A DNA stretch of 64,000 nt from Paenarthrobacter aurescens (lineage in GTDB: Bacteria > Actinomycetota > Actinomycetes > Actinomycetales > Micrococcaceae), in the NCBI RefSeq assembly GCF_025421775.1, contig NZ_JAOEFX010000005.1, positions 248,001-312,000 on the forward strand, given 5' to 3'. Each line of letters starts with the position of its first letter. The stretch's first letter is position 1. The position numbers and the translations under genes were made by a program. The notes beneath the pieces were generated by a model that worked only from the letters and a program-made list of their open reading frames with translations, did not search any database and was not told the DNA's origin. Shown here piece by piece: positions 34,828 to 43,125 of this stretch.

Positions 34828-35896
34828 GGCGATACTCCAGTACGCGTTGGATCCCAAAGAGGATGCGGTCGATATTGGGGATGTATTCGTCCTCCAGGTC
34901 CCCGGAGGGGTACGGCACGTCGAAGCCTGTCACGCGCTCCACCGGCGCCTTGAGTGTCGCGAAGCAGCTTTGCGTGATGAGTTGGGCCACCTCAGCGCCA
35001 AGGCCCGAGGTCAGCGGCGCTTCATGAACGACGACGGCGCGTCGCGTCTTCCCGACGGACCTCGCCAAGGCTTCGGCATCGATCGGTTTCAGCCAGCGCA
35101 AGTCCAGGACCTCGATGTCAATGCCGTCCTCGGCTGCCAGTTCGGCTACCTGCAGGCAACGGGAGACCATTGCTCCCCACGCCACCAGCGTCACGTGCCG
35201 CCCTTCCCTGGCCACGCGGGCGCCGGTGAGGCTGCCGCTGGGGGCCGTGCCGTCGTCGTTCGCTGAAACCTCCGTGGCCGCAGAACTGAGGTTGACCGGC
35301 CCCTTCTGCCAGTAACGGGACTTCGGCTCCATGAAGATGACTGGATCCGGCCGGGTGGCCGCGTACTTCAGCAGGTGGTAAGCGTCGTGCGGATTGGACG
35401 GTGAGACTACTTTGAGTCCCGGCACGTGGGCGAAGAGTGCTTCCAGGGACTCGCCGTGGTGCTCGGGTGCGCGGATGCCGCCGAAGCTGGGTACACGCAG
35501 CGTGATGGGCATGGGCAAGGTGCCTCGGCTGCGGTAGTTCATCCGGGCGATCTGGCACACAATCTGGTTGATCGCCGGGTAGGCGAAACCGTCAAACTGG
35601 ACCTCGGGGATGGGGTGGAAGCCGGCCATCGCCAAGCCCACGGACATACCGAGGATGCCGGACTCTGCCAAAGGGGTGTCGAACACGCGGTCCTCGCCGT
35701 GTTTGGCCTGCAAACCATCGGTGATGCGGAACACGCCACCTAGGCGGCCACAGTCCTCGCCGAAGATGACGGTCTTGGGATTGTCCGCCAGTACTTCGTC
35801 AAGGGCGCGGTTGAGGGCTTGCTGCATTGACATCTGGTGAACGGATGCTGCGGAAACGTCCGTTGTTCCGGGCATTGCGGTGATGGTCTCAGACAT
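34820..35896 (-). CDS. 2-oxoacid dehydrogenase E1 component, beta subunit
   Basis: 358-aa transketolase-like subunit that pairs with E1-alpha to decarboxylate 2-oxoacids with thiamine diphosphate. Family blocks are SMQQALNRALDEVLADNPKTVIFGEDCG, FDTPLAESGILGMSVGLAMAG (cofactor-activating Glu), VQFDGFAYPAINQIV and the C-terminal DIEVLDLRWLKPIDAEAL with VVVHEAP. The true ATG is 35896, with GAGGAG upstream, overlapping E1-alpha by 8 nt; the frame is open further without meaning. Sequence style fits pyruvate, branched-chain or acetoin dehydrogenases. Confidence 0.9.
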   Translation of the reverse strand: MSETITAMPGTTDVSAASVHQMSMQQALNRALDEVLADNPKTVIFGEDCGRLGGVFRITDGLQAKHGEDRVFDTPLAESGILGMSVGLAMAGFHPIPEVQFDGFAYPAINQIVCQIARMNYRSRGTLPMPITLRVPSFGGIRAPEHHGESLEALFAHVPGLKVVSPSNPHDAYHLLKYAATRPDPVIFMEPKSRYWQKGPVNLSSAATEVSANDDGTAPSGSLTGARVAREGRHVTLVAWGAMVSRCLQVAELAAEDGIDIEVLDLRWLKPIDAEALARSVGKTRRAVVVHEAPLTSGLGAEVAQLITQSCFATLKAPVERVTGFDVPYPSGDLEDEYIPNIDRILFGIQRVLEYRRG

Positions 35897-36941
35897 GTTC
35901 GGACTCCTCGCGCCACGCGGTGGCCTGGGATTGAAGGGCGGGCGTTGGTTCCTGGAAGACCAGGCCGAACATTTCAGCCCCGGGGCGGGGCCCCAGATCC
36001 TCGATGCCCCTGCGGATGGTTTCCTCTTCCTCTTCTGCCAGGCGCTGTGCTTCCGCGAAGAAGGCCTCGTCGGCAATGGCTTCCGCGAGAAGCCGCTGCT
36101 TGAAGCGCTCCAACGGATCCTCGCCCGCGTCAAGGCGCTCCTCGTTTAGGGTGCGGTAACGGCCGGGGTCGTCGGCGGTGGAGTGCGGGCCGCGGCGGTA
36201 GGTCATGGCTTCGATCACCACTGGCCCGTTGCCGGCGCGGCAATGGGCGAAGGCGGAGCGTGTGGCTTCGAAGACGGCGACGACGTCGTTGCCGTCCACC
36301 TGCAGGGAGGGGATTCCGTAGCCGGCTGCGCGTGCCGCGACAGAGCCGCCCGCAACCTGGCGTTCGGTGGGGACCGAGATGGCCCAGCCGTTGTTCTGGA
36401 TGAAGAACACAACAGGCGCCTTCATGACTGCGGCGAAGTTCATGGCTTCGTGGACATCGCCCTGGGAGGAAGCGCCGTCGCCGAAGTACGTCATGGCGAC
36501 GCCCATTTCGCCGGTGGGTTGTCCGGCGAGTGTTTGGCCGTGGGCCCAACCGACTGCGTGCAGTACGGAACCCGCCACCACTGCCTGGATGGGAGCGAAC
36601 CTGGATTCCAGCGGGTTGTACATGCCGCCATGCCAGGTGGCTTTGTGAGTGGACATGTAGCCCACCATGTCCAGCCCCATTGCGCGTGCCACGCCCATTT
36701 CGCGGTAGGTGGGGAAGACGAAGTCCCGGGTCCGGTCAACTGCATAGCCGCTGCCTACCTGCGCGGCCTCCTGGCCGAGCTCGGGGGCATAAGCGGGAAT
36801 GATGCCTTGGCGCTGCCAGGCCACTGCTGAAGTGTCCAGATGCCGGACTGCTGCCATCAGGGTGTACAGCTCTCGGAGCTGATGGTGGGTGAGCGGGGCC
36901 GCGTCGTCATCGACGGCGGCCAGCACTGGTTCGGTAGTCAT
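35889..36941 (-). CDS. 2-oxoacid dehydrogenase E1 component, alpha subunit
   Basis: 350-aa thiamine-diphosphate subunit. The cofactor motif runs from GDG at 154-156 to NN at 183-184. FPTYREMGVARAMG and the phosphorylation-loop-like YRRGPHSTADDPGRYR resemble branched-chain and PdhA-type E1-alpha rather than the E. coli AceE type. First gene of the operon E1-alpha, E1-beta, lipoyl domain, hydrolase. ATG 36941 has TAGGGT 7 nt upstream; a GTG at 36959 precedes that box and is less likely. The nearby permease and Lrp regulator suggest amino-acid-derived substrates. Confidence 0.9.
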   Translation of the reverse strand: MTTEPVLAAVDDDAAPLTHHQLRELYTLMAAVRHLDTSAVAWQRQGIIPAYAPELGQEAAQVGSGYAVDRTRDFVFPTYREMGVARAMGLDMVGYMSTHKATWHGGMYNPLESRFAPIQAVVAGSVLHAVGWAHGQTLAGQPTGEMGVAMTYFGDGASSQGDVHEAMNFAAVMKAPVVFFIQNNGWAISVPTERQVAGGSVAARAAGYGIPSLQVDGNDVVAVFEATRSAFAHCRAGNGPVVIEAMTYRRGPHSTADDPGRYRTLNEERLDAGEDPLERFKQRLLAEAIADEAFFAEAQRLAEEEEETIRRGIEDLGPRPGAEMFGLVFQEPTPALQSQATAWREESEHV

Positions 36942-36948
36942 GGCTGTG

Positions 36949-36954
36949 ACCCTA
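36949..36954 (-). promoter_or_regulatory. -10 element of the dehydrogenase operon
   Basis: TAGGGT on the minus strand ends 7 nt before the E1-alpha ATG, giving a leaderless start. Confidence 0.45.
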
Positions 36955-36981
36955 GTCACCAGCTAGGGGTGTGCGCAATCA

Positions 36982-37049
36982 GCACAGTTCAAACGAAACA
37001 CTTTGTACAACTTGAATAAGCAAAGACGCCATGCACGGTACAAACTGTG
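36982..37049. promoter_or_regulatory. Nested inverted repeats between dehydrogenase operon and permease
   Basis: GCACAGTT (36982-36989) faces AACTGTGC (37042-37049), and inside them TTTGTAC (37002-37008) faces GTACAAA (37038-37044). The region is AT-rich for this genome. It is a candidate site for a regulator of the dehydrogenase operon, possibly the Lrp protein encoded 1.6 kb away. Confidence 0.4.
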
Positions 37050-37060
37050 CAGGGCGTCTC
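37022..37060 (-). terminator. Terminator after the amino-acid permease
   Basis: On the minus strand GACGCC..TGCAC pairs with GTGCA..GGCGTC (37025-37058) with one mismatch, followed by TTTG. It lies 20 nt past the permease stop. Confidence 0.6.
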
Positions 37061-37079
37061 GATGGAGCTGAGCAGGTGG

Positions 37080-38462
37080 CTACTCGGCGCGCTGTGCCCG
37101 GCTGGCCTTGGCTTTGGCGTTCAGGAAGCAACCTGCAGCGATGACGAGGATGAGCAGGAAGGTCCCGATGAGCTGGCCGGCGCTCTCCGGGTTGGCGAAG
37201 CCCACCACGAGGATGAGGCCCAGCAGGACGAGGCCAACAATGGTGAGGTACGGGAAGCCCTTCATCCGCAGCGGCAGTTCGGTGCCGTCCCGGTCTGCCC
37301 TGCGGCGCAGGATGAACTGCGACACCAGTGCCGTACCCCAGACCACCAGGCAGGTGGAGCCCACCAGGTTCAGCAGTGCCGGCAGGATCTTTTCCGGGAA
37401 CAGCAATTCAAGGACGGTGGCGATGAAGCCGAAGGCAACCGAAATACCGACGGCGGCAACGGGAACCTTGGAGCCGCTCAGGCGGGACAGGAAGCGGGGA
37501 GCTTCCCCGCGCTCGGAGAGGGAGAAGATCATCCTGGAGGCGCCGTACAGGTTGGCGTTCAGTGCAGACAACAGGGCGACGACGGCTACCAGGGTGATGG
37601 CTGCGCCGGCTCCGGGGATTCCGGCCAGGTCCAGGACTCCGGCGAACGGAGACTTCAGGCCCTCTGAACCAACGGGAAGAACGGCCGCGATGACGAAGAC
37701 GGAGCCGATGTAGAAGGTCAGGATGCGCCAGACAACCGTGCGGATGGCCTTGCCCACGCTGTGGGCGGGGTTTTCGGTTTCGGCGGCCGCAACGCTGACG
37801 ATCTCTGTCCCGCCGAAGGCGAAGATCACCACGAACAGTGCGGCGGCGATGCCACCGATGCCGTTGGGGGCAAAATCGCCGAATGCCGAGAATCCGGGGG
37901 AGGGGACATTCGGCAACCAACCGAAGAGCAGGGCAGCGCCGATGAGCAGGAAGATGACGATTGCGGCCACCTTCAGGATGGCGAACCAGAACTCGAACTC
38001 GCCGAAGTTGCGGACGCCCACGAGGTTGATTCCCGTAAAGACGACCATGAAGACCAGCGCAAGGACCCACACGGGGATGACGGGCCAAATGGAGAACAGC
38101 AGCCCTGCTGCTCCAATGGCTTCAGCCGCGATGACTACCACCAGCTGAAGCCACCACAGCCAGCCGATGGTGCCGCCGGCGGTCTTGCCCATGGCCTTCT
38201 CTGCGTACACGGAGAATGCGCCGCTGTTGGGGTTGGCGGCTGCCATCTCGCCGAGGGCCCACATGACCAGGATGATCAACGTGCCGGCGACGAGATAGGA
38301 AATGAGCACTGCCGGACCGGCGGCCTGAACGCCCGCTCCCGAGCCGAGGAAGAGGCCCGCTCCGATCGCGGAGCCGAGCCCCATCATGGTGAGCTGGCGA
38401 GGTTTGAGCGAATGGCCGAGGCCGGAAGTTGGGGCAGGAGCCGCGATGGACTTCGTTGTCAT
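37080..38462 (-). CDS. Amino acid permease (APC superfamily, AroP/GabP-like)
   Basis: 460-aa transporter with about 12 hydrophobic segments. The AAT-family N-terminus is GLGHSLKPRQLTMMGLGSAIGAGLFLGSG, with FAFGGTEIVSVAAAETENPAHSV after segment 6 and the SALNANLYGASRMIFSLSERG segment, all typical of proton-coupled amino-acid importers. It stands upstream of the 2-oxoacid dehydrogenase operon on the same strand and diverges from an Lrp regulator, which fits uptake of an amino acid whose oxoacid is then oxidised. Confidence 0.9.
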   Translation of the reverse strand: MTTKSIAAPAPTSGLGHSLKPRQLTMMGLGSAIGAGLFLGSGAGVQAAGPAVLISYLVAGTLIILVMWALGEMAAANPNSGAFSVYAEKAMGKTAGGTIGWLWWLQLVVVIAAEAIGAAGLLFSIWPVIPVWVLALVFMVVFTGINLVGVRNFGEFEFWFAILKVAAIVIFLLIGAALLFGWLPNVPSPGFSAFGDFAPNGIGGIAAALFVVIFAFGGTEIVSVAAAETENPAHSVGKAIRTVVWRILTFYIGSVFVIAAVLPVGSEGLKSPFAGVLDLAGIPGAGAAITLVAVVALLSALNANLYGASRMIFSLSERGEAPRFLSRLSGSKVPVAAVGISVAFGFIATVLELLFPEKILPALLNLVGSTCLVVWGTALVSQFILRRRADRDGTELPLRMKGFPYLTIVGLVLLGLILVVGFANPESAGQLIGTFLLILVIAAGCFLNAKAKASRAQRAE

Positions 38463-38572
38463 ACGTGTCTACCTTCTATGGATTACATACTGGTTTGGCG
38501 TGCCGGCCTCATGGGCTTGGCAAGCGGGCGTCGACGACGCAGCAAGAGCCGTGGAATAATTCTCGCAGTTTG

Positions 38573-38578
38573 TAAGAT
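38573..38578 (+). promoter_or_regulatory. -10 candidate for the Lrp gene in an AT-rich spacer
   Basis: The 174-nt spacer between the permease and Lrp genes is AT-rich around 38555-38600, and TAAGAT is a -10 candidate. Lrp/AsnC proteins prefer such AT-rich divergent regions, so control of the permease from here is plausible. Confidence 0.3.
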
Positions 38579-38636
38579 ACATCACTTTTTGCTGTGGCGA
38601 TGTGATGGGTAGGAATCCCCGGGGACAGGAACTTTG

Positions 38637-39110
38637 ATGCTGGTCGATGCGCTTGATGCAAAAATTGTACGTTTCTTCACGGATTCTCCGCGATCTTCCG
38701 TGCTGGAGGCCTCCCGTGTACTCAGGGTTGCCCGGGCCACGGTGCAGTCCCGGATCGATCGCATGATCGAGAACGGGGTCATTGGGTCATGGGTTCCGCA
38801 GCCTGATCCGGCAAATTTCGGATTCCCGGTGGTGGCCTTCTGTTCTGTCACCATCACCCAGGAGATCGGCCATGACGCGATCATTGAAAGCCTGAGTGCC
38901 ATCCCCGAGATCATCGAGGTCCACACGGTGACCGGGAACTCGGACCTCATGGTGCGGATCGCCGCCCGGTCCAATCCGGACATGCAAAGGGTGCTTGACG
39001 CCATGATCGCCACGAAATCGGTGGTTCGGTGCTCGTCGGTGATTGTCCTGAACAGCCATATCCAGGGCCGCACATTGCCCCTGATGGAAGCGGCAGCCAA
39101 GCCAGTGTGA
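38637..39110 (+). CDS. Lrp/AsnC family transcriptional regulator
   Basis: 157-aa regulator. The winged helix (residues 1-60) includes LDAKIVRFFTDSPRSSVLEASRVLRVARATVQSRIDRMIENGVI. The C-terminal RAM domain includes VHTVTGNSDLMVRIAARSN, the amino-acid-sensing strand-helix unit. ATG 38637 follows AGGA; a TTG one codon earlier is also in frame. Divergent from the amino-acid permease, a typical Lrp arrangement. Confidence 0.92.
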   Translation: MLVDALDAKIVRFFTDSPRSSVLEASRVLRVARATVQSRIDRMIENGVIGSWVPQPDPANFGFPVVAFCSVTITQEIGHDAIIESLSAIPEIIEVHTVTGNSDLMVRIAARSNPDMQRVLDAMIATKSVVRCSSVIVLNSHIQGRTLPLMEAAAKPV

Positions 39111-39149
39111 CGTAAGGCATTTTGCCAAGTGCCTGCGGAGTCGTACCAT

Positions 39150-39176
39150 TAGTTCTAGTCAACATGACTTTAACTA
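39150..39176 (+). promoter_or_regulatory. 27-bp palindrome, probable NrtR operator of the NAD operon
   Basis: TAGTTCTAGTC (39150-39160), 5 nt, GACTTTAACTA (39166-39176): 9 of 11 positions are symmetrical, with inner AGTC/GACT and outer TAGTT/AACTA arms. It lies 47 nt before nrtR, the first gene of the operon, as expected for an autoregulated NrtR site. Confidence 0.65.
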
Positions 39177-39222
39177 GTTCTCCATTCCTTAAGGGGGATG
39201 GACCGGGCGGCGATGAAGCGAG

Positions 39223-39942
39223 GTGAACGCCGTGAATGCCAACTCAGCCAATGTCGCCGAAAGGCGGCTCGCACCGCCGTCGTTGGCTATCTCAACGGTG
39301 ATTTTCGCCCTCCGCCCCAGTGAGAAGTCCGGCCGTCCCACGCTCTGGCTGCCGCTGGTCCGCAGGATCCGGGAACCCTATAAGGACATGTGGGCGCTGC
39401 CCGGCGGCCCTTTGGCCCATGACGAATCGCTCCAGGACGCTGCGTCACGGAACCTCCGTGAGACCACGGGCCTCACGCCGCATTACCTTGAGCAGCTGTA
39501 CGCATTCGGCGGCCTCCATAGATCGCCCACCCAGCGTGTGGTGTCCATCGTCTACTGGGCACTCGTGCAACCCACTGAAGCTGCCCTCGCAGACGAATCC
39601 GAGAATGTTCGCTGGTTCCGGGCGGACCGCCTCGGCGAACTCGCCTTCGACCACAACGCAATCGTCGACTACGCCCTGTGGCGCCTCCGAAACAAGATGG
39701 CCTACGGATCCATCGCGTACCACCTGCTGGGGGAGTTCTTCACCCTCGCCCAAGTGCGCGAAGTCTACGAAGCCGTGCTGGACCGCCAACTTGACCCCGC
39801 GAACTTCCGCAGGCACGTCAAGGCAACACCGGAAATCGAAGAAACCGGTGAATACCTCCAAGGCGGGAAACACCGCCCACCACGCCTCTACCGCTTCACC
39901 GGCACGCCCGGGCTCGGGCCAGACAACAGGAGTACACCATGA
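39223..39942 (+). CDS. nrtR: NrtR, Nudix-related repressor of NAD biosynthesis
   Basis: 239-aa regulator. Residues about 20-150 are a Nudix domain that senses ADP-ribose-type NAD metabolites; the C-terminal part (from NKMAYGSIAYHLLGEFFTLAQVREVYEAVL) is the NrtR winged helix, ending in RPPRLYRF. The Nudix box from G62 keeps E68, R76, E80 and G83 but has Asn77 and Thr81 where catalytic Glu are expected, so it probably binds but does not hydrolyse. GTG 39223 is used; GTG 39232 is an alternative. Its stop overlaps nadA by 4 nt. Confidence 0.92.
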   Translation: MNAVNANSANVAERRLAPPSLAISTVIFALRPSEKSGRPTLWLPLVRRIREPYKDMWALPGGPLAHDESLQDAASRNLRETTGLTPHYLEQLYAFGGLHRSPTQRVVSIVYWALVQPTEAALADESENVRWFRADRLGELAFDHNAIVDYALWRLRNKMAYGSIAYHLLGEFFTLAQVREVYEAVLDRQLDPANFRRHVKATPEIEETGEYLQGGKHRPPRLYRFTGTPGLGPDNRSTP

Positions 39943-41246
39943 GCAGCGTCAACACTGCCGTCCAGCTGATCACGCGCGAGGAAGCCGAAAAAGGCCTCTC
40001 CCGCGCGGGGTCCACGTGCAGCCCGGCCCTGGCCAGGGGTCCCTGGGAATATGACCTCGCCGAATCCCTTGCCGGTGAGCCCGCGTACGGCCCCGGTGCT
40101 TCGAGCAGCGACGTCGCGCCCAAAGCCACCCCACGCCAAGGCCAACTGCCGGAAGAATACAAAAAAGCCACCGACGCCGAACTGGACGCCCGCATCCGGG
40201 CCGCCAAAGCGACACTCGGGGACCGCGCAGTGATCCTGGGCCATTTCTACCAGCGTGACGAAGTCATCCAGTACGCAGACTTCGTGGGCGACTCGTTCCA
40301 GCTCGCCAATGCAGCCCTGACCAAGCCGGACGCCGAAGCGATCATCTTCTGCGGCGTGCACTTCATGGCCGAGACCGCCGACATCCTCTCTACTCCGGAC
40401 CAGGCCGTCATCCTGCCGAACCTCGCCGCAGGCTGCTCGATGGCAGACATGGCGGATGAAGACTCCGTGGAGGAATGCTGGGAACAGCTGGAGGAGATCT
40501 TCGGCACGGAGCCGGACGGCGAGGGCCGTGTACCCGTCATCCCTGTCACCTACATGAACTCTTCCGCCGCGCTCAAGGCCTTCTGTGGCCGCAACGGCGG
40601 TATTGTCTGCACCTCCTCCAACGCCAAGGTGGTCCTTGAATGGGCCTTCGAGCGTGGTCAGCGCGTCCTGTTCTTCCCCGACCAGCACCTTGGCCGCAAC
40701 ACCGCCAAGGCGCTGGGCGTCCCCTTGGAACAGATGCCCATGTGGAACCCCCGCAAGGAACTGGGCGGCAACGACGAACAGTCCTTGCTCGACTCCCGGG
40801 TGATCCTGTGGCACGGCTTCTGCTCTGTGCACAAGCGCTTCAACGTGGGCCAGATCGAGAAAGCCCGCCAGGACTTCCCCGGCGTCAACGTGATCGTCCA
40901 CCCTGAATGCCCCATGGAAGTAGTGGACGCAGCAGACTCTGCCGGTTCCACCGACTTCATCAAGAAGGCCATCGCCGCCGCCACTGAACCCACCACGTTC
41001 GCCATCGGCACCGAGATCAACATGGTGAACCGGCTCGCCGCAGAAAACCCGCAGCACACCATCTTCTGCCTCGATCCCGTCATTTGCCCGTGCTCCACCA
41101 TGTACCGCATTCACCCGGGCTATCTCGCCTGGGTCCTTGAGGAGCTCGTGGAAGGACGCATCGTCAACCGCATCACCGTGGACGACTCCGTGCAGGACAA
41201 CGCCAAGATTGCGCTGGAGCGCATGCTGGCGGCCAAACCGGCCTGA
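39939..41246 (+). CDS. nadA: Quinolinate synthase A
   Basis: Fe-S enzyme that condenses iminoaspartate with dihydroxyacetone phosphate to give quinolinate. The 435-aa protein has an N-terminal extension of about 70 residues before the core PEEYKKATDAELDARI. Conserved cysteines are visible: C138 in IIFCGVHFMAET, C324 in HPECPMEV, and C377/C383/C385 in CLDPVICPCSTM, which include the [4Fe-4S] ligands. Translationally coupled to nrtR. Works directly with NadB and NadC, encoded next. Confidence 0.97.
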   Translation: MSSVNTAVQLITREEAEKGLSRAGSTCSPALARGPWEYDLAESLAGEPAYGPGASSSDVAPKATPRQGQLPEEYKKATDAELDARIRAAKATLGDRAVILGHFYQRDEVIQYADFVGDSFQLANAALTKPDAEAIIFCGVHFMAETADILSTPDQAVILPNLAAGCSMADMADEDSVEECWEQLEEIFGTEPDGEGRVPVIPVTYMNSSAALKAFCGRNGGIVCTSSNAKVVLEWAFERGQRVLFFPDQHLGRNTAKALGVPLEQMPMWNPRKELGGNDEQSLLDSRVILWHGFCSVHKRFNVGQIEKARQDFPGVNVIVHPECPMEVVDAADSAGSTDFIKKAIAAATEPTTFAIGTEINMVNRLAAENPQHTIFCLDPVICPCSTMYRIHPGYLAWVLEELVEGRIVNRITVDDSVQDNAKIALERMLAAKPA

Positions 41247-41289
41247 CCGCGGGCCACACCAACACCGGATTAGCCGAAGAGAGCGTCAC

Positions 41290-43125
41290 ATGACTACAGG
41301 AAGCCTCGCCGGCCGCCCCCAGCCCAAGCGGCTGATCGTCGTCGGAAGCGGCATCGCAGGACTGTACTCCGCCCTGCTCGCCGCCGAAGCGGGAGCGGAA
41401 GTGGTGCTGCTGACCAAGGGTGCGCTCGCGGACAGCAACACGTACTACGCTCAAGGCGGCATCTCAGCGGTCCTTGACGAACCTGCCCCCGGGGACACCG
41501 TTGCTGCCCACATCGCCGACACCCTCAAGGCCGGGGCCGGGCACTGCAACGACGAAGCAGTGCGGGTGCTGTGCTCCGAAGCGCGCCTGGACATCGCAGG
41601 ACTTGGGCGGTTCGGCGTCCGTTTCGACCTTGACGACGACGGCGATCCCGCCTTGGGGCTTGAGGCTGCCCATTCGGCCCCTCGAATCCTGCACGCCGGC
41701 GGCGACGCCACCGGGGCCGGCGTTGCCGCTGCCTTGATCAGGACCGTTCTTGACTTCCAAGCCGCGGGCAAGATCCAGGTGATCGGGCACGCCCAGGTCA
41801 CGTCACTGTCCCAAGGGTCCGACATTCAGCACGGCATCCGCGTGGTGGGGGCCAACTTCATTCACGAAGGCCGGAAGCTCGGTGTCCACGGCGATGCCGT
41901 GCTCCTCGCCACTGGGGGAGCCGGGCAAATGTTTGCCCAAACCACCAACCCCGCCGTAGCCACTGCAGACGGCCTGGCGCTCGCATGGCGCGTCGGAGCC
42001 ACGGTGGCAGACCTCGAGTTCTTCCAGTTTCACCCCACGTGCATGGTCCTTGCTGCGGACGCCCGCGAAACCGAGGGCAATAATGACCCCCTTCTCATTT
42101 CCGAAGCCGTTCGCGGCGAAGGCGCCATCCTCGTGGACGCCAACGGTTATCGCTTCATGCCTGGCTACCACCCCGACGCTGAGCTCGCACCCCGCGACGT
42201 CGTGTCCCGCAGCATCGCCCTCCACCTGGCAAAGCTCGGGGACCCCAACGGTTACGTGTTCCTCGACGCCACCGTGATCGAGGATGCGCGCGGCAAGGGA
42301 TTCCTGGCCAAGCGTTTCCCGACCCTCAGTGCGAGGACCCGCCAGGCCGGGGTCGACTGGACCCGGGAACTGGTCCCCGTGGCACCCGCGGCGCACTACT
42401 GGATGGGTGGGGTGGTGACCGACCTCTACGGCCGGACATCAGTACCCGGGTTGCTCGCCGCCGGTGAGGTTGCGTGTACCGGGGTGCAGGGGGCCAACCG
42501 GCTGGCCAGTAACTCGTTGCTTGAGGGGCTGGTGTTCGGGCGGCGGGCTGTTGAGGGTTTCCTCTCTGGTGAGTCGTCTGACGGAGTCCCTCTGCGTGCT
42601 AACCCGGCCGCGGGCGGCGGCACCGCAGGCGGCGGCGCCGCAGGCCCCTTGGCGCCTGCGCTCGCGCCTCGTACCGGCGATCGCCTCGCAAGCTCGGCGG
42701 CCGGTTCGGGCGCTCACGCGACAACGGCGCTGTCGGGGCCTCCGGCGCCGCTGGAATTGTTGGAGGGTCATCCGCTCGCCCACCCTGCCCCCTCCAATGG
42801 GTTCTCACGCCATGCGCTGCGGCTCCTCATGACCGCCAAGGCTGGCGTACTCCGGAGCGGTGAGTTGTTGGCTGAGGCCGCAGAGGTTCTTGGGTCTTGG
42901 GAGAGTGACGTGATGCCTTTGAATGTTCCTGATTCCTTTGATGTCCGGGAGCATGAGGATTCCAATCTTTTGTTGGCTGCCCAACTGCTGGTGCATGCGG
43001 CCCGGGAGCGGCGGGAGTCCCTGGGGGCGCATTACCGCAGCGACAGCGTGACAGAGCCAGCCGCCGTCGACGATTTTGACAAGCGTTACACCATGAGCCG
43101 GAAAGTGAGCCTCGTCCATGACTAA
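41290..43125 (+). CDS. nadB: L-aspartate oxidase
   Basis: FAD enzyme that makes iminoaspartate for NadA. The dinucleotide motif VVGSGIAGLYSALLAAEAGA is at residues 17-36, followed by SNTYYAQGGISAVL. FFQFHPTCM, GEGAILVDANGYRFM and the EVACTGVQGANRLASNSLLEGLVFGRRA signature confirm the family. At 611 aa it is longer than usual (about 540), mainly because residues about 428-503 form a Gly/Ala/Pro/Ser-rich linker between the flavoprotein core and the helical cap. ATG 41290 is used; the frame further upstream lies in nadA. Overlaps nadC by 8 nt. Confidence 0.95.
   Translation: MTTGSLAGRPQPKRLIVVGSGIAGLYSALLAAEAGAEVVLLTKGALADSNTYYAQGGISAVLDEPAPGDTVAAHIADTLKAGAGHCNDEAVRVLCSEARLDIAGLGRFGVRFDLDDDGDPALGLEAAHSAPRILHAGGDATGAGVAAALIRTVLDFQAAGKIQVIGHAQVTSLSQGSDIQHGIRVVGANFIHEGRKLGVHGDAVLLATGGAGQMFAQTTNPAVATADGLALAWRVGATVADLEFFQFHPTCMVLAADARETEGNNDPLLISEAVRGEGAILVDANGYRFMPGYHPDAELAPRDVVSRSIALHLAKLGDPNGYVFLDATVIEDARGKGFLAKRFPTLSARTRQAGVDWTRELVPVAPAAHYWMGGVVTDLYGRTSVPGLLAAGEVACTGVQGANRLASNSLLEGLVFGRRAVEGFLSGESSDGVPLRANPAAGGGTAGGGAAGPLAPALAPRTGDRLASSAAGSGAHATTALSGPPAPLELLEGHPLAHPAPSNGFSRHALRLLMTAKAGVLRSGELLAEAAEVLGSWESDVMPLNVPDSFDVREHEDSNLLLAAQLLVHAARERRESLGAHYRSDSVTEPAAVDDFDKRYTMSRKVSLVHD
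42571..42800 (+). repeat. Low-complexity GC-rich segment inside nadB
   Basis: The DNA for the expanded NadB linker has short repeated units (GGCGGCACCGCAGGC next to GGCGGCGCCGCAGGC) and several GC-rich palindromic bits. It is in frame and does not break the protein. Confidence 0.5.

Noticed and set aside
42590..42800. Frameshift suspected in nadB because of low-complexity sequence
   Set aside because: The frame stays open and the conserved C-terminal cap sequence continues in the same frame after the insertion.
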